Of a stretch of 64,000 nt of DNA, positions 34,201 through 45,834 are shown piece after piece (the stretch's first letter is position 1; the number at the start of each line of letters is the position of its first letter). The stretch is from Nymphaea colorata. Taxonomy: Eukaryota; Streptophyta; Magnoliopsida; Nymphaeales; Nymphaeaceae. Made by a program: the position numbers and the translations under genes. The stretch covers positions 12,812,854 through 12,876,853 of the forward strand of contig NC_045147.1 of assembly GCF_008831285.2 (NCBI RefSeq), written 5' to 3'. Below the pieces are notes generated by a model, which had not been told where the DNA came from, ran no database searches, and saw only the letters and a list, made by a program, of their open reading frames with translations.

Positions 34201-35237
34201 GCAATCTTCAGAATGACGTCGCCTTTGCCTACAACCTGAGACAAAGAACCATTACCCATTTTCAAAGTACCAAAATCACCAAAAATATATGAAGAGAAAA
34301 AATCCTTATGGGAAGTAACATGAAGAGCTGAACCACTATCAACAAGCCAACAAGTATCACCTCTGGCAACATTAACCATGTTAGCATCACAAACAACAAA
34401 CATTTCATGTTGTGCAGCAGCTGCGACATTATCATCTCGGTCATTTTTCTTCTCCTGTTTCTCCCCAATTTTATTCTCCTTCTTCAGCTGGAAGCAGTAC
34501 TTCTTTATGTGTCCTTTCTTTCCACAGTGGTGGCATTCCAAATTCTTATATCTAGATTTGGATTTGCTTCTGCTTTTATCTCTGCCCCTGTCACTCTTGA
34601 ATTTACTCCTCCCCCTGTTCTCTGTGAAAAGAACCTCTGTCTGAGAAGAGCAAGCCTAAGATTTTCTTCTCATCTCCTCATTGAGAATACTTGACTTAAC
34701 AGTCTATAAAGAAACAACCCCATTAGCTGGAGAGTTAGTAAGCGAGACTCTAAATGTCTCCCACGAATTAGGCAAAGTAGCAAGCAATAATAATCCCAAA
34801 ATCTCATCTTCAAATTTAACGCCCATACTGAATAACTGACTAATGACCCCCTGACAATCATTTAGAAAATCTGACACTGAACTGCCCTCCCTGAATCTTA
34901 AATTCATCAATTTTTTCAGAAGAAATAATTTACTATTTCCTGTCTTGGAGACATAAAGATTTTCTAATTTTGCCCACAAACTACATGCATGATTTTTATC
35001 TTGGATATGGTTATAAACATTTTCATCCACAAATTGTCGAATGAAACCACAAACTTGTTCGTGTTCAAATTCTCATTCTTCATCAGACTTAGAATCGGGC
35101 TTTTCTTTGGCAAAAACTGGAATGTGCATAGCCTTCACATATAAGAGATCTTTCATTTTATTTTTCCATAGACTATAATTAGTCTCATTTAGACTAATTA
35201 TACGGCTAGTACAAAAATCAATTTTGTTATCCACCAT
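31248..35237 (-). pseudogene. Copia-4 gag-pol, few lesions
   Basis: On the minus strand gag starts at ATG 35237 (MVDNKIDF) and has one TGA near 35072; its CCHC knuckle is CHHCGKKGHIKKYC (about 34495-34535). The protease reads WLVDSGSALHVTS (about 34320-34355). Integrase has the HHCC region (LWHRRLGHMSDKG, about 33930) and core (SDNEGEY, about 33580), with a frame change near 33670. RT spans 32160-32770 ([28 protein letters not shown]), then a stop replacing tryptophan (about 32322), and YVDDMLIVG survives near 32185-32210. RNase H is intact over 31248-31931 (GYTDSDKAGDIDGRRS; STTEAELIAATKA). It is the best preserved retroelement here but not autonomous. Confidence 0.9.
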
Positions 35238-35256
35238 GTTGGCTCTAATACCACTT

Positions 35257-35852
35257 TGTTGGGATAAAAAAAAATGCGGATAAACACGAATCTACTACAA
35301 ATGTACGAGAAGATTTTTACATGAAAAACCCCTCAAAACAATGAGGGTAAAAACCACGGGGTACTACGACCCAAATTCAATCCACTATAATCAATGATAT
35401 AAGTTGTCCCACGAGGGGCTACACAAAGCCAACCCTCCAACAATAATATCTCACCAAAGCTATATGAGAAAACAAGGGAAAAATATCACTGATTGAATGC
35501 GAAAACCGTGGATTGAGAGGAAATGCGCTTGGCTTCCTCCTTGGAATCGAATCTTGTTATAGCCAAATGCTCGCAACCTTCTCTTCCTCTTCTCCTTCTC
35601 TCATTTCCTCTTCTCCTTCTCTCCTCTCTTCTTCTCCTTCTCTCCTCTTGCTGTGCAGCCACCAAGCGAGCTCAGCCACAGCCACAGCCACAAGAGAGCT
35701 CCCCTCTCTTTTTCCCCAAAGCAAAAAACCTAAGAGAGAGAGACGTAAGAGGGATTGGGGGCACCATCGGGTGCCCTCCCCTATTTCTCCCGCCTGTCAC
35801 TTAAGTGAAAGGCCGGGTCGGGTCCTCTCTTGAGGTTGGACCCGACCCAACA
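35257..35852 (-). repeat. 5' LTR of Copia-4
   Basis: 596 bp, adjacent to the primer-binding site at 35241-35253. On the + strand it starts TGTTGGGAT and ends CGACCCAACA, directly against P450 sequence. Confidence 0.94.
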
Positions 35853-36892
35853 GAAACCGCACAGCGCACTGCACTTCTAGTAACGTTTTGGGCATCTTCC
35901 CCCTACTCGGCAAGATCTTCTTCCGACAACGATGGTGCAGCCTGTTGGAGATCAGGCGGAAGCAGGAAGAGACCCTCCTGCCCCTTATCCGAGCCCGAAA
36001 ATCAGTAGACGAGAAAAATCGCTTCTGCTATGTCGATTCACTCCTCTCTCTAGAGCTTCCCAATGACAGGAAACTGGACGAAGGGGAGATGGTCTCGCTC
36101 TGCTCCGAGTTCCTTAATGGCGGCACCGATACGACTTCTACGGCTGTGCAATGGGTGATGGCCAATTTGGAGAAGGATCCCCAAATTCAGGGGAAGCTCC
36201 CCGAGGAGATAAGGACCGTCGCTGGCGAAGACGGAGAGCTGAGCGAGGAAAGTGTTTCACAACTGCCTTACCTCAAGGCGGTGATCATGGAAGCTCTTAG
36301 GAGGCACCCGCCGGGCCACTTCGTCCTGCCACACAAAGTCACGCAGGAGGAGGTGACTCTCAATGGCTACTCTGTGCCCAAGGATGTGACGATCAACTTC
36401 ATGGTGGGGGAGATGGGTTTGGACGGGAAGGTATGGAAGCATCCTCTGGAGTTCAGACCAGAGAGGTTCCTCGCCGGGGGCGAAGGAGAAGACGTGGACA
36501 TCACGGGGGGCAGAGAGATCAAGATGATGCCTTTCGGCGCGGGGAGAAGGATCTGCCCGGGGATGGGCCTAGCCCTGCTACACCTTCAGTACTTCGTGGT
36601 CGGTGCCGAACGGAGAGCCGGTGGACTTGACCGAGAAGGTGGAATTCACTGTTGTGATGAAGAATCCTTTAAGGGCGAAGATCGAGTCTAGGAAGAGATA
36701 GAATCTGTGGTGATCGCCGTTTACAAATAGTTTATACTCTTTAAACTAGTGAGACAATTTGATTTAAAATATGGTAAGGTTCCAGCTTGCCGTTAGTATG
36801 TTGGCATAGGTCGTATTTCATATAATGGGCGTTGTCGTTTGCTGCCCAAGTATCCTTGTGCCGTTTATGTTGTAAAAGAAAAAGATTGTGGG

Positions 36893-36898
36893 AATAAA
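36893..36898 (+). terminator. Candidate polyadenylation signal after CYP89A-2
   Basis: AATAAA in the conserved GGGAATAAATGTCG context shared with copies 1 and 3. Confidence 0.5.
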
Positions 36899-36944
36899 TG
36901 TCGTATTATTATGTATTTACCGAATATGCCTATGGGTGAATATG

Positions 36945-37555
36945 AGCTGGGTTGAGCCCGAGTTTTGTCAGCTTGAGCTCATCGACTAATGAAGCCTCGA
37001 GCTCGAAAATAGTTCGACGGAAGGAGCTCGACTCAGCAGTTACGTGTTGAGCTCAAGCTCGACTCGACTAAGGCTCGACAAACTCGTTTGAATAGAATTG
37101 ATAGTCATCGTTATGTGTTGAGTTCAAACTCAACTTGATTAAGGTTCGACAAACTTGTTTGAATAGAATTGATTTTCATCGTTACATGTTGAGTTCGAGC
37201 TCAACTCTATTAAGGCTTGACAAACTCGTAAACTCGTTTAAATATATCGACTTGATTAAGGCTCGTAAAATTTGATTAAGCCTTAAGCTCGACTCGGCAG
37301 TTACGCGTTGAACTCGAACTCAACTCGATTTTTTAACCGAGTCGACTGATGAATTCGAGCTCGACTCGGCAGTTACGTGTTGAGCTCGAACTCAACTCGA
37401 TTATTTGAATGAGTTGACTCATGAATTCGAGCTTGGCTCGTTAAGCAAATGACTTGGCTCGAACTTGTTCACGAGCCGTGCTTTAACGAGTCGAGCTCGA
37501 GCTCGAGTAGCTTGAGCTCGAATAGCTCAACTTGTTTTTCACTCCTAGTGTATTG
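36945..37555 (+). repeat. GAGCTCGA-rich degenerate repeat array
   Basis: Tandem-like phrases TTACGTGTTGAGCTCGAAC and AACTCGTTTGAATAGAATTG recur about every 60-80 bp. One end reads CACTCCTAGTG. It is colinear with 51085-51690 and inverted relative to 25466-25925. Confidence 0.8.
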
Positions 37556-38120
37556 GTGGATTTATTGCTGCGTTGGCCTAACCTTTGCAAAATTAAGTTT
37601 TTGGATTGGACCTCTCTTTGAAAAGATTCAAGGAACCGGCCAAATTAAGTTTTCTCATGCCAAAAGATTCAAATGGACTGGAGGACCGATGAGCCACGTT
37701 GAGCTTTATTGAGTCGAATTTAATAAACTCGAGCTCCAGTTAGTTAAACAAATGAGTTTTTTTTTTTCAGAACAAAAAAACTTGAACTTGGATTCATGAT
37801 GAACTTTATGAGTCGAATTTAGTAAACTCGAGCTCTGGTTGGTTAAAAGAATGAGGTCTTTTTTGTTTTTACAACGAAAAAAAAACTCATTTTGTACTTC
37901 AAAAAAAGATCATATGCAGCCTACATCCCGGATCAGGACATGCTAGAAAATACCACTGCTGTAGGGAGCTAGGAGCCTTGGTCTCACAGATCAATCCCAA
38001 GGGAATGTGATGGGATGCAAATACTACATTTAGATACCTATTGCATAGCCAATAAAAAAGACATGCTTTCAAGATCTATGCCTTTAAATGGATCATAATG
38101 GCCATCATGATGGCAACAGT
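37556..38120. other. Duplicated block G and start of the next unit
   Basis: It matches 51700-52320 and 46776-47630. It includes ACTCGAGCTCCAGTTAG, poly-T/poly-A runs and the stretch ATACCACTGCTGTAGGGAG. No gene is seen. It ends with the target duplication ACAGT of the solo LTR (38116-38120). Confidence 0.6.
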
Positions 38121-40964
38121 TGTAAGACCCACGAATTTCTTTTGTTTCCATAAACAATTAAAACGTTAGTTTGGGGAGAAACTATAAACGGCATATTTAA
38201 ATGATGTTTACATGAAATGGAAACTATCAATTAAATCATAAGGGAGCAGTTTTTGGAAAGAAAGGAAGGGGAAAGAAAAACTGAGGTGATTCCTTTCCTT
38301 GAGGAAGGTTGAAAAACATAACCATTCCTTTCTGTTGCAGTCGTAGATGAGAGTCCAGCAACAAGGAACTCTAGGGAAAGAGAAAAAGGGAGAGAGAAAG
38401 AGAGAGAGGGAGAGAGAGTGAGGGACGTCCTCATCTTTGCTCTTCTTCTAGTTGAGATAAAGATTGGTGGCTGCTGTGAAGGAACCGGAAGCACAAGAAG
38501 GCTGCGGCTGGAAGTTTAGCTCAGATTTGAAAGGTATGGAGATATTCAGTTACGATTGTGTATTTTGATTTGGTAGAGATACATATACATGTAGATCTAG
38601 GTGTATACATGCCTAAATATGAAGCTATGCATGATTTGTTGTATGCTGGAATGGAAATACCGTGTTAGTTCTTTCTGATAAAGCATGCTAGATATAAATT
38701 CGAAGCATGTTAATCCTAGTTGAGTTTTGGATTAATACCATGAGAATCGGCCGTGTCCCCGAATCTCCAGTGTTAGGTAGAAACCCTAGTTCTTTCATCC
38801 TCTCCCGTGAAGAACGAAACCCTCGACTTCTCTGTTTCTGTCACGAATGTCGATAGCAGGGTCCATTTAGCATACGCTCGCCAGACGTAATGCCTACTGT
38901 TTTTCTTGGTTGTCGTTGATCGCCTCAAACTGCCGTTTCTTTTTCTTTTCCCTTTGAGATTCATGCGACAACGAAACAGAAACTCAGGTGGCCTATGGGG
39001 GCGTTTGATTTCTTTCCCCCGATCTGTTCGCCATTTCCTTTTTCCTTAGTCCTCTCATTATCAGAGAACGTCGAGAGAGAGGGAAATGAAGTGAAAGTCC
39101 AGTCACCTCCACTGTTCCACTACTATTTCCGACGGGACCTACCTTCAGGTTTTCTGCGTTGACAGAAACCGGGGACAAGTCGTGGATTTTTGCCGCCCCT
39201 TTTGCCCTTTGAGTTGGCCGGCGCCAATTTCCATAGCAACCGGGCAGGGAAGGGCCCAACGGCATTTCCTTCTCTCTGTCGCCTGGAAAACGAGGGCTCG
39301 GTTGGGTCCCTTCTGCTCGCCTTACTGCACGCGGAGGAAGGCCAAAAAGGAAGACGGGTCCCTCTCTAGTTTCATTTGCCTTTGAAGAAGAAGGAAGCTC
39401 CACCGCCGGGCAAGGGAGGTGCTCTCGCGAGGAGAGAAAAAAAGGGGGCGAGAAATGAAAAACGCTAGGGCCCGACCCAATTTATATTCATTTCAAAAAC
39501 CTCAAAACGGGTCCATCCTGTTAGCAAAATTCTAGAAAAAAACTGTTATAATTTATATAAATGCATGCCGCAACATTTTTACTGAATTGTTTTTCAAAAA
39601 GAGGCTCACGATAGTTATTTTCATTGAAAACTAGAGATTTCATGCGAAATTGCAAAGTAGTGCCCTCCGAGTTCTTAAAAGTTGCCAAAAGGGGGTTTTT
39701 ATAAATTTGTTTGCAATTTTATTGGAAAAACGTAATGTTATGTATTGTTTCTCCTTGGTACCCTGAGTTGTAAAATTTCAGAAAAAGGATTCTGAAATTA
39801 AATTCATAATAATTAGAGGAGGTAAGCGACATTCTGAGAATTTAAATATAAATTCCTTGTTTCCAAATGATAATTATTATGTCATTATTTGAGATTTCTG
39901 GATGTGATATTCCTTGTGTGGTTTCCGGGTTGTTCTAATTTGCTTCGTTTGCCATTAAGTTAAGTTAGAAAATGACTTATTGATTATGTCGGGAAAACCG
40001 AGCCTGAGGGTTGTTTTCGTGAGAGAAACTAGACAATGTCTAGTGATGATAAACCATCACATTCGAATTTCGAATGCAAAACGTGAACTGTGTATGCGTT
40101 GGTATATGCAAGTACGAGCTTGTGTTTTTGTCCAGTGTTTGGTTCGTCCCAAGAGGTAATGGTGCGCGGGAGCTCATTGTTATTGCACACTCCTCTGTCT
40201 GCACTAGAGGGCCCACAGGGTATTGGGCAGCACAAGGGCCCGAGATTTTGTTATGTTTTTGTTGGAGAGCAAGGCGTCTCTTGGTCCCTCACCCCGGGTG
40301 CCAAGAGGGTACAGTCTACTACTTCGGGTAACCTCAGTGGTTGGATCCTGGTGCTGCAGCGGCGATCTGGGATATCTCAGGAGCCTTCCCTGTAGGTTAC
40401 CCTCGATCTGTTGGATCGCCTGGTGAAGATGTTCTCTTCTGCCTGTGAGTTGTGCCCACGGGGTTTTCTGTTGTTGCTCGACACGATGACCATACACATT
40501 GTAATGATAGGCCATGGTTGGAAGTCTACTATTATTTGGAGGTGGTGCACACCGCGTTTTTGATAATGTGACGTAACTGCAATATGTGTTAAGATTTGGA
40601 GACTTATGGTTGTGGTTAAGGCCCTTATATAAATTTGTTTTACAAAACCAAATATTATTTTGTTGGGCCATATTCCATTCATGGCAGGATTTTTCCATAC
40701 TCAGAGAAATTCTGACCCTTCTTTCTATCTCTACAGGTAGTTCTTGAGAGAGTTTGGCTCATTGAGTGACATCCTCAGGCTTATGATGGATGAGCATTGG
40801 CAGTCTTGACACTGCGTTGATTTTGGGCTTAGTGGTTATTTTACTTGTTTGGGTTCAATTGTTTTACTTTTAATACAGTGTATTTGATTTGGTTTTGGTC
40901 ATGACTCAATGTTACTTCTGCTATTTTAAAAAAAAAAATTGGTGTCAAAACATGTGCCGTGACA
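38121..40964 (+). mobile_element. Solo LTR of a large-LTR gypsy element (2.84 kb)
   Basis: TGTAAGACC...CCGTGACA ends are bracketed by a perfect 5-bp duplication ACAGT (38116-38120 and 40965-40969). Joining the flanks restores GATGGCAACAGTGGAATAGG as at 47925 on. It is homologous along its length to the LTR at 60686-63359, which borders a gypsy integrase, so this is a solo LTR left by LTR-LTR recombination. It contains no retrotransposon protein domain. Confidence 0.93.
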
Positions 40965-40969
40965 ACAGT

Positions 40970-43900
40970 GGAATAGGAGAAAACTTCTTAACTTAAACCT
41001 TGGTGAAAGAAATGTTACTTTTATATGCGCAAGCTTGATCTTCAACTTTCATCCTATAAACGGAAGACTCTCGATTGGCGGTAATCATCATGCTGTCGAG
41101 ATTCAGATCGACTCCAACTGTCCAATAGATGGCCATATTTGTCCTCCAAGTAACATGGAGCATTGGCTACTACCATTGAAAACTTGATCGACTCTGGGTT
41201 CCATGGAAGGCCCTCATTGTTTCCCTGTCTCAGCCACCATCTACACTCCAGTTCCCTACCACGCCTTCACAACTGCTTTGAAATCTTTGTTGTCGCACCA
41301 TCCAGCTCTTTAACCATGTTAGTGTGTTGCACTTGAGCAAGAGTTTTACACTCTTCCACGAAGGCCATCCCCTCATACCTGCTTAGCTTCTCCTTGTCAA
41401 CCTCCATTGTCACTTCTCTTCCATGCATCAACCAACACTCCCTTGTATATCTTGTACCTCCCGCTCTTCCCAACATAATTCTCGATAGAAAAAAGTTCAG
41501 CTGTAGCCTCGATCATGGTTGGAGTAATCGGCGGGGGAAGCACCTTCTGAGGTTTGGAGACAGAAAATCCGACCTTTTGAGGAACAACACATCAGATAAG
41601 CCAGCACCAATAATGTGATTGACAAAAAATGTGACCAGAAAAAACATAAAACCAAACAAAAAGTGGCCGGAGCCAGTGGACAGCCCAGAATGCACGAATT
41701 AAGAGTGGATAAAACACCAAAAGAAGCCGATCGTCGACACGTTGCTAGAGAATGGTTGAAGGAGAGGCTAGTGAGAAGCAAGAGATCGTCAATTGGGAGA
41801 TAGCCCACCAGATTGTTGTGACTGAGATCAAGGACGAGGATCTGCTGGCATTGGAGGATCATGCCAGGAAAGGGCCCCTTCAGGCTATTGTGGGAGAGGT
41901 TGACGCTAGTGAAGGTGAAAGGGCAGAATTTCTAGAGATAGACGGGTGCGAGTTCGGCAAGATTGGAGATTGATTTCAAAGAAGACTAAACTGCAATCTA
42001 GGTTACGTGAGTCATTGCACAGTTAGTTGGAGACCACCATGGATTGGTAGATGTTTAGAATGTCCTTCTATGAGAAAGGAAAGAGATTGCAACAACTCAG
42101 AGAGAAAGAAAGGAAAATAACATTAACATAAGTCCAACAAAAAAGTTGATCCTAAAAAAGAGATTACATCTAAAAATCAGCTCTTAATTCTTGTAACAAG
42201 TTGAAGGTACTACTATTTCCACAAAGGTCACAAGAAATTAACCAGACATCATATAAAATGGAGGATGTCATGCGCGGAATTGAAACAACCTCATTCTTAT
42301 AAGTAATATCATTCCGGGAGTTCCAAATGACCCACCAAAACATAAATAGCCAAATTCTCCAAATGGTACGCCATTTCTTTTTGTTTCACATTCTAATTGG
42401 TCCATGGATCAGGTCTCGATTTGTAGATATGTTTGTGACTTCAATGGAAGGCATAGACTAGGTCAGTGCATAAAGATCTTGAGACACTCGACAGAACCAG
42501 ACAAGGTGAGTGGTAGTTTCCTCGGCATAATAACATAAAGGACATCTGCTCGTAAGGTAAAAACCTGACCTTTTGAGGTTATTTTGAGTCTCAATGTGGT
42601 CTAATAGAATAAGCCATGTTCGATCATTCAGTAGGACCTTTAGCCCAAAGGAGATTATGATGAAACCAGTTGACACAGGAGGTTGAAGCAAGCTATATGC
42701 ACGACGTATAGAGAAACACCCTTTGCCATGTCGTGCCCATGAAGAAAAACGTTCTGTGAAATCCGTCTTCGAATTGCACTAAATGAAGGTAGATATCTGT
42801 CATCAAATGAGATACTCTTTGTCTATTCGAGAGAGAAGAGATATTATGCAAATTGTATTTGTATTGGAAGACCATCGCACAAATTGAATTGTAGCCTTGG
42901 ATGAATGCCCATCACTTTAAAATGAGAGGAATATTTTTTTTCTGATATCTGGGATTCCTAAACCTCCATGGGCAGAAGGTTGAGTAACGTATTCCCAAGC
43001 CACACGATGTGCTTTCTTCTCCAGGTTTGTCCCACGCCAAAAAAATCTCTTGAAAATACAATTGATCTCCTTTTCTACCTTGACAAGAAAGGAGAGCACT
43101 GTTAAAAAATAAGAAGGTAGAAAGGAGAGAACATGCTTGATCATGGTTACCAGGCCAAGTAAGGTCAAATATCTCGATTTCCAAGAAGCCAGTTTGTTGT
43201 TAACATTGTCTATGATTGGCAACCAAGAGGGTGTCTTGATTGCTTGAAGCTAAAGGGGAAGGCCCAGGTACTTGATAGGCAAATCAAAATTCTGCATTGA
43301 AAAATATGAAAAGCGGCAAACTTAGTGTATGCATCAACATTGAACAAGGTAATAGACATTCTACCTTCATTATTATCAAGACCAGATGTCATAGAGAAGA
43401 TACGAATAATGAGTAACGTTACCATCATCTGTTGAGGAGTTGCATCCCTAAAAATGATCAAGTCATCTGCATACTGAATAAAATTAGATGAGAGACCATC
43501 CACATTAATCGAGTTAAGCAACCGACTTGTGATTACCCTTTTAGTTAAGACTGCTAAACCATCCACTACAATATTGAACAAGGCCGGAGATAAGGGGCAG
43601 CCTTGTCGAACTTTTCGTGTGGTCTAAAGGAGGGCCCTCGACGTTCATTGACTACGAGAGATGCCTCTGATTTGGTAAGCAACTCTTTAATCTAAGAGAT
43701 ATATCATCTACCAAAATTCATATACTCTAATACTTGCAACAAGTAAGCTTAGGATAAGCAATGAAAGGCCTTTTTCAAGTCCACTTTGAGCATGAAAAAA
43801 GGGTGCTTTGACTTATTCATCAAGTGTATAGTCTCGAAGGCCATAATAAGAGCATTATGAATGTTTTTTTTCGGTATAAATGCAAATTGATCATGCGAAT

Positions 43901-45030
43901 TTAATTGAGGGAGAAGTGGTCTAGTTCTTGCATCAATTACTGTATAAATAATCCTTCTTAAAGCCCTCGTTATATAGATTGGACGATAGTTTGAAATATG
44001 ATTGTGTGATCCATGCTTGGGAATATGTGTCATTAAGTACTAGTGCACATCCCATGGAAGCGATGCATTCCGATGAAATTATGTAAAAATATTGCAAACA
44101 TCTTCATCAACTATATCTCAATGCCATTTAAAGAAGTCAACTGGAAAATCATCTGGTCCTGGTGCCTTGAGCTTGGACATAGCACTAATAGCTGAAAGAA
44201 TTTTTGTAGGGGCAAAAGGAATTTGCAAGGCTTGAGCTTGAGAGGGAGGTAGAGTATGAAAGCCAAATAGACCAAGAATTCACATTTTTGAATCTTGTTG
44301 TACATACAATTGCATAAAAAAATTTGTTACAGCCTCCACTAGCTCCTATTATTGATAAGTTATCCCTGCAATGTGAAGAGAAGTAATATGAAAAATATGA
44401 TATCTTTCAGACGCAGACTAATGAAAGAAAGAATTGTTGTCATCACTCAGTGCTAACCAATAAACACACGATCGTTGCTTCCATCAAACCTCATCACAAG
44501 ATCTCCATTCTGCATTTAAGCTGGCAAGCTCATTGATTCTATCTCTGATTGCTCACTATAAGAAGCTGGAAGTTTTACATTGGACAAATACGAAAGTTCG
44601 TGCTCCCAAGACTTGATGTTATTAAATTTAGCCACATTATATTCAAGCAACCACGACCTGATATTAGATGCGACTCTTTTGAATTTCCTGCTAAAATAAT
44701 GGTGATTCTTTCATGTAAGAATGAAGTTTAAGGAAGGACCTTCTGCCAACTATTTTTGGCAATATCTTTAAACAAGGCCATGGTATTCTGCCAACACACA
44801 TAAGTGAAGGGTCTCGCTCTAAGAAAATCAGAGCTCCAAGAGAGATATGGGCAGAGAGGTATGGTGTTTTCATGGCTATTACTTCTTATTGTGGCATTAA
44901 AATCAAGAGGGGCCTCTTGGGGTATGTTATTTAAGAAAGAAGAGAAGAAGAACCCAATGAATGTGGAGTTGCAGTGCTGGACTGGAGGAGGAGAATCGAA
45001 AAATTTGCATCATGGAGATATATATATATA
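40970..45030 (-). pseudogene. LRR receptor-like kinase pseudogene, copy B, with LINE insertion
   Basis: On the minus strand: a hydrophobic, signal-peptide-like N-terminus (HWVLLLFFL, about 44960), the LINE, then LRR sequence (LVLDLSHNNLVGYLP, about 41785-41830), a cysteine pair region (about 41675), a hydrophobic segment (FFLVTFFVNHIIGAGLSDVLF, about 41585-41650) and the kinase N-lobe start (MLGRAGGTRYTRE...VEECKTLAQVQHTNMVKEL, about 41300-41476). The LRR, membrane span and kinase start fit a plant LRR-RLK. The catalytic loop and activation segment are absent, and the frame is broken several times. Confidence 0.6.
42080..44838 (-). mobile_element. LINE (non-LTR retrotransposon), 5'-truncated, copy B
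   Basis: The minus strand encodes a LINE-type RT in pieces: NYRPIYITRALRRIIY and LKVDLKKAFHCLS (about 43755-43980), catalytic QYADDLIIF (about 43450-43475), the thumb region (ASWKSRYLTLLG; RFFWRG, about 43020-43190) and the C-terminal zf-RVT (CPLCYYAEETTTHLVWFC, about 42490-42545). The 5' end starts in the region before RT, so ORF1 and the endonuclease are missing. Frames are broken. The edges are approximate; GAGAGA lies at both sides but is too simple to call a target duplication. The same LINE sits at the same place in copy C and not in copy A. Confidence 0.88.
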
Positions 45031-45329
45031 TTCAATATTTCAAACCCCAAAAGCAGTTGGGAAACGAAATCCAACATCCTAGTTCGAAACTCTATTTAGA
45101 TTGGAAAACTCCACCCAATGACCAAGCCTGAGAATTATGTCGACTGTCTAACCCCTGACACAACTAAAATTCCAAACTTCAATTGAAGCGAAGCAAGTTA
45201 TATATGTGTATAAAATTTCATGTCATTTTAATAATGATAAAAAATGTTCATGATCAATACAAAAAGAAACTTTTTATATCAACAAAAAAACAAAAAAGAA
45301 TATTTAATAAAGATAAAATTTGTCTGTTC

Positions 45330-45465
<136 letters not shown>

Positions 45466-45514
45466 CTTTAAGTAGTGAAAAAGTGTTTTCGTTTTTTTGC
45501 CCTTTTCATAGAAT

Positions 45515-45830
45515 TATCTGAATATCTCATAAATATTTTATTATCGCATAAACATTATTTCATATTTGTGTTTATCGTTATCTCATACATTTGTTCATTA
45601 TTTTATTATTTCATAAATATTTTATTATCTCATGTTTATGTTTAGCGTTATTATCTCAATATCCCATAATTTCTTGTTACCTCATAAACGTTATCTCATG
45701 CTGATGTTTAACATTATTTCATACATCCATCCGTCCGTTTTCTCATTATCTCATAAATCTTTTGTTATCGCACAAACTTTATGTCATACTTATTTATTAG
45801 TTCATACATATTTGTAATCTCAGACACACA
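45515..45830. repeat. Degenerate TTATCTCATA-rich array, copy B
   Basis: Same imperfect phrases as 16570-16910 (TTATCTCATACATTTG, CATAAACATTATTTCATA). Confidence 0.75.
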
Positions 45831-45834
45831 CATA

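Larger units (their letters stand above)
30530..35852 (-). mobile_element. Ty1/copia retrotransposon Copia-4 inserted in CYP89A-2
   Basis: LTRs 30530-31195 and 35257-35852 have TGTTGGG...CCCAACA ends. The flanks are CAAAC (30525-30529) and GAAAC (35853-35857), a 5-bp target duplication with one mismatch at the GGAAACCGC site of the intact paralogues. The primer-binding site on the minus strand is TGGTATTAGAGCC (35241-35253), and a purine-rich tract (minus-strand GGAGGGGGAGCT) abuts the left LTR. The coding order gag-PR-IN-RT-RH is copia; RT and RNase H resemble the Tork/Tnt1 group. Confidence 0.96.
29905..36701 (+). pseudogene. CYP89A-like P450, copy 2, split by Copia-4
   Basis: The 5' part (29905-30529) and 3' part (35853-36701) together match CYP89A-1 and -3. 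Lesions: a one-base deletion after ATGGATTCC gives a TGA at codon 4; Copia-4 is inserted in the codons for KVETA; about 13 bases are lost right after the insertion (35880-35895), shifting the frame; 26 bases are lost between FV and GAER (after 36597), destroying the frame after the haem loop. The I-helix GGTDTT, EALR, PERF and [10 protein letters not shown] are still readable. A uORF MCFLLCFPFLR (29707-29742) and the 3' AATAAA (36893-36898) are kept. It cannot encode a P450. Confidence 0.95.

Noticed and set aside
42912-43184. Overlapping minus-strand ORF in the LINE thumb region
   Set aside because: It is an alternative-frame shadow of the LINE RT reading.
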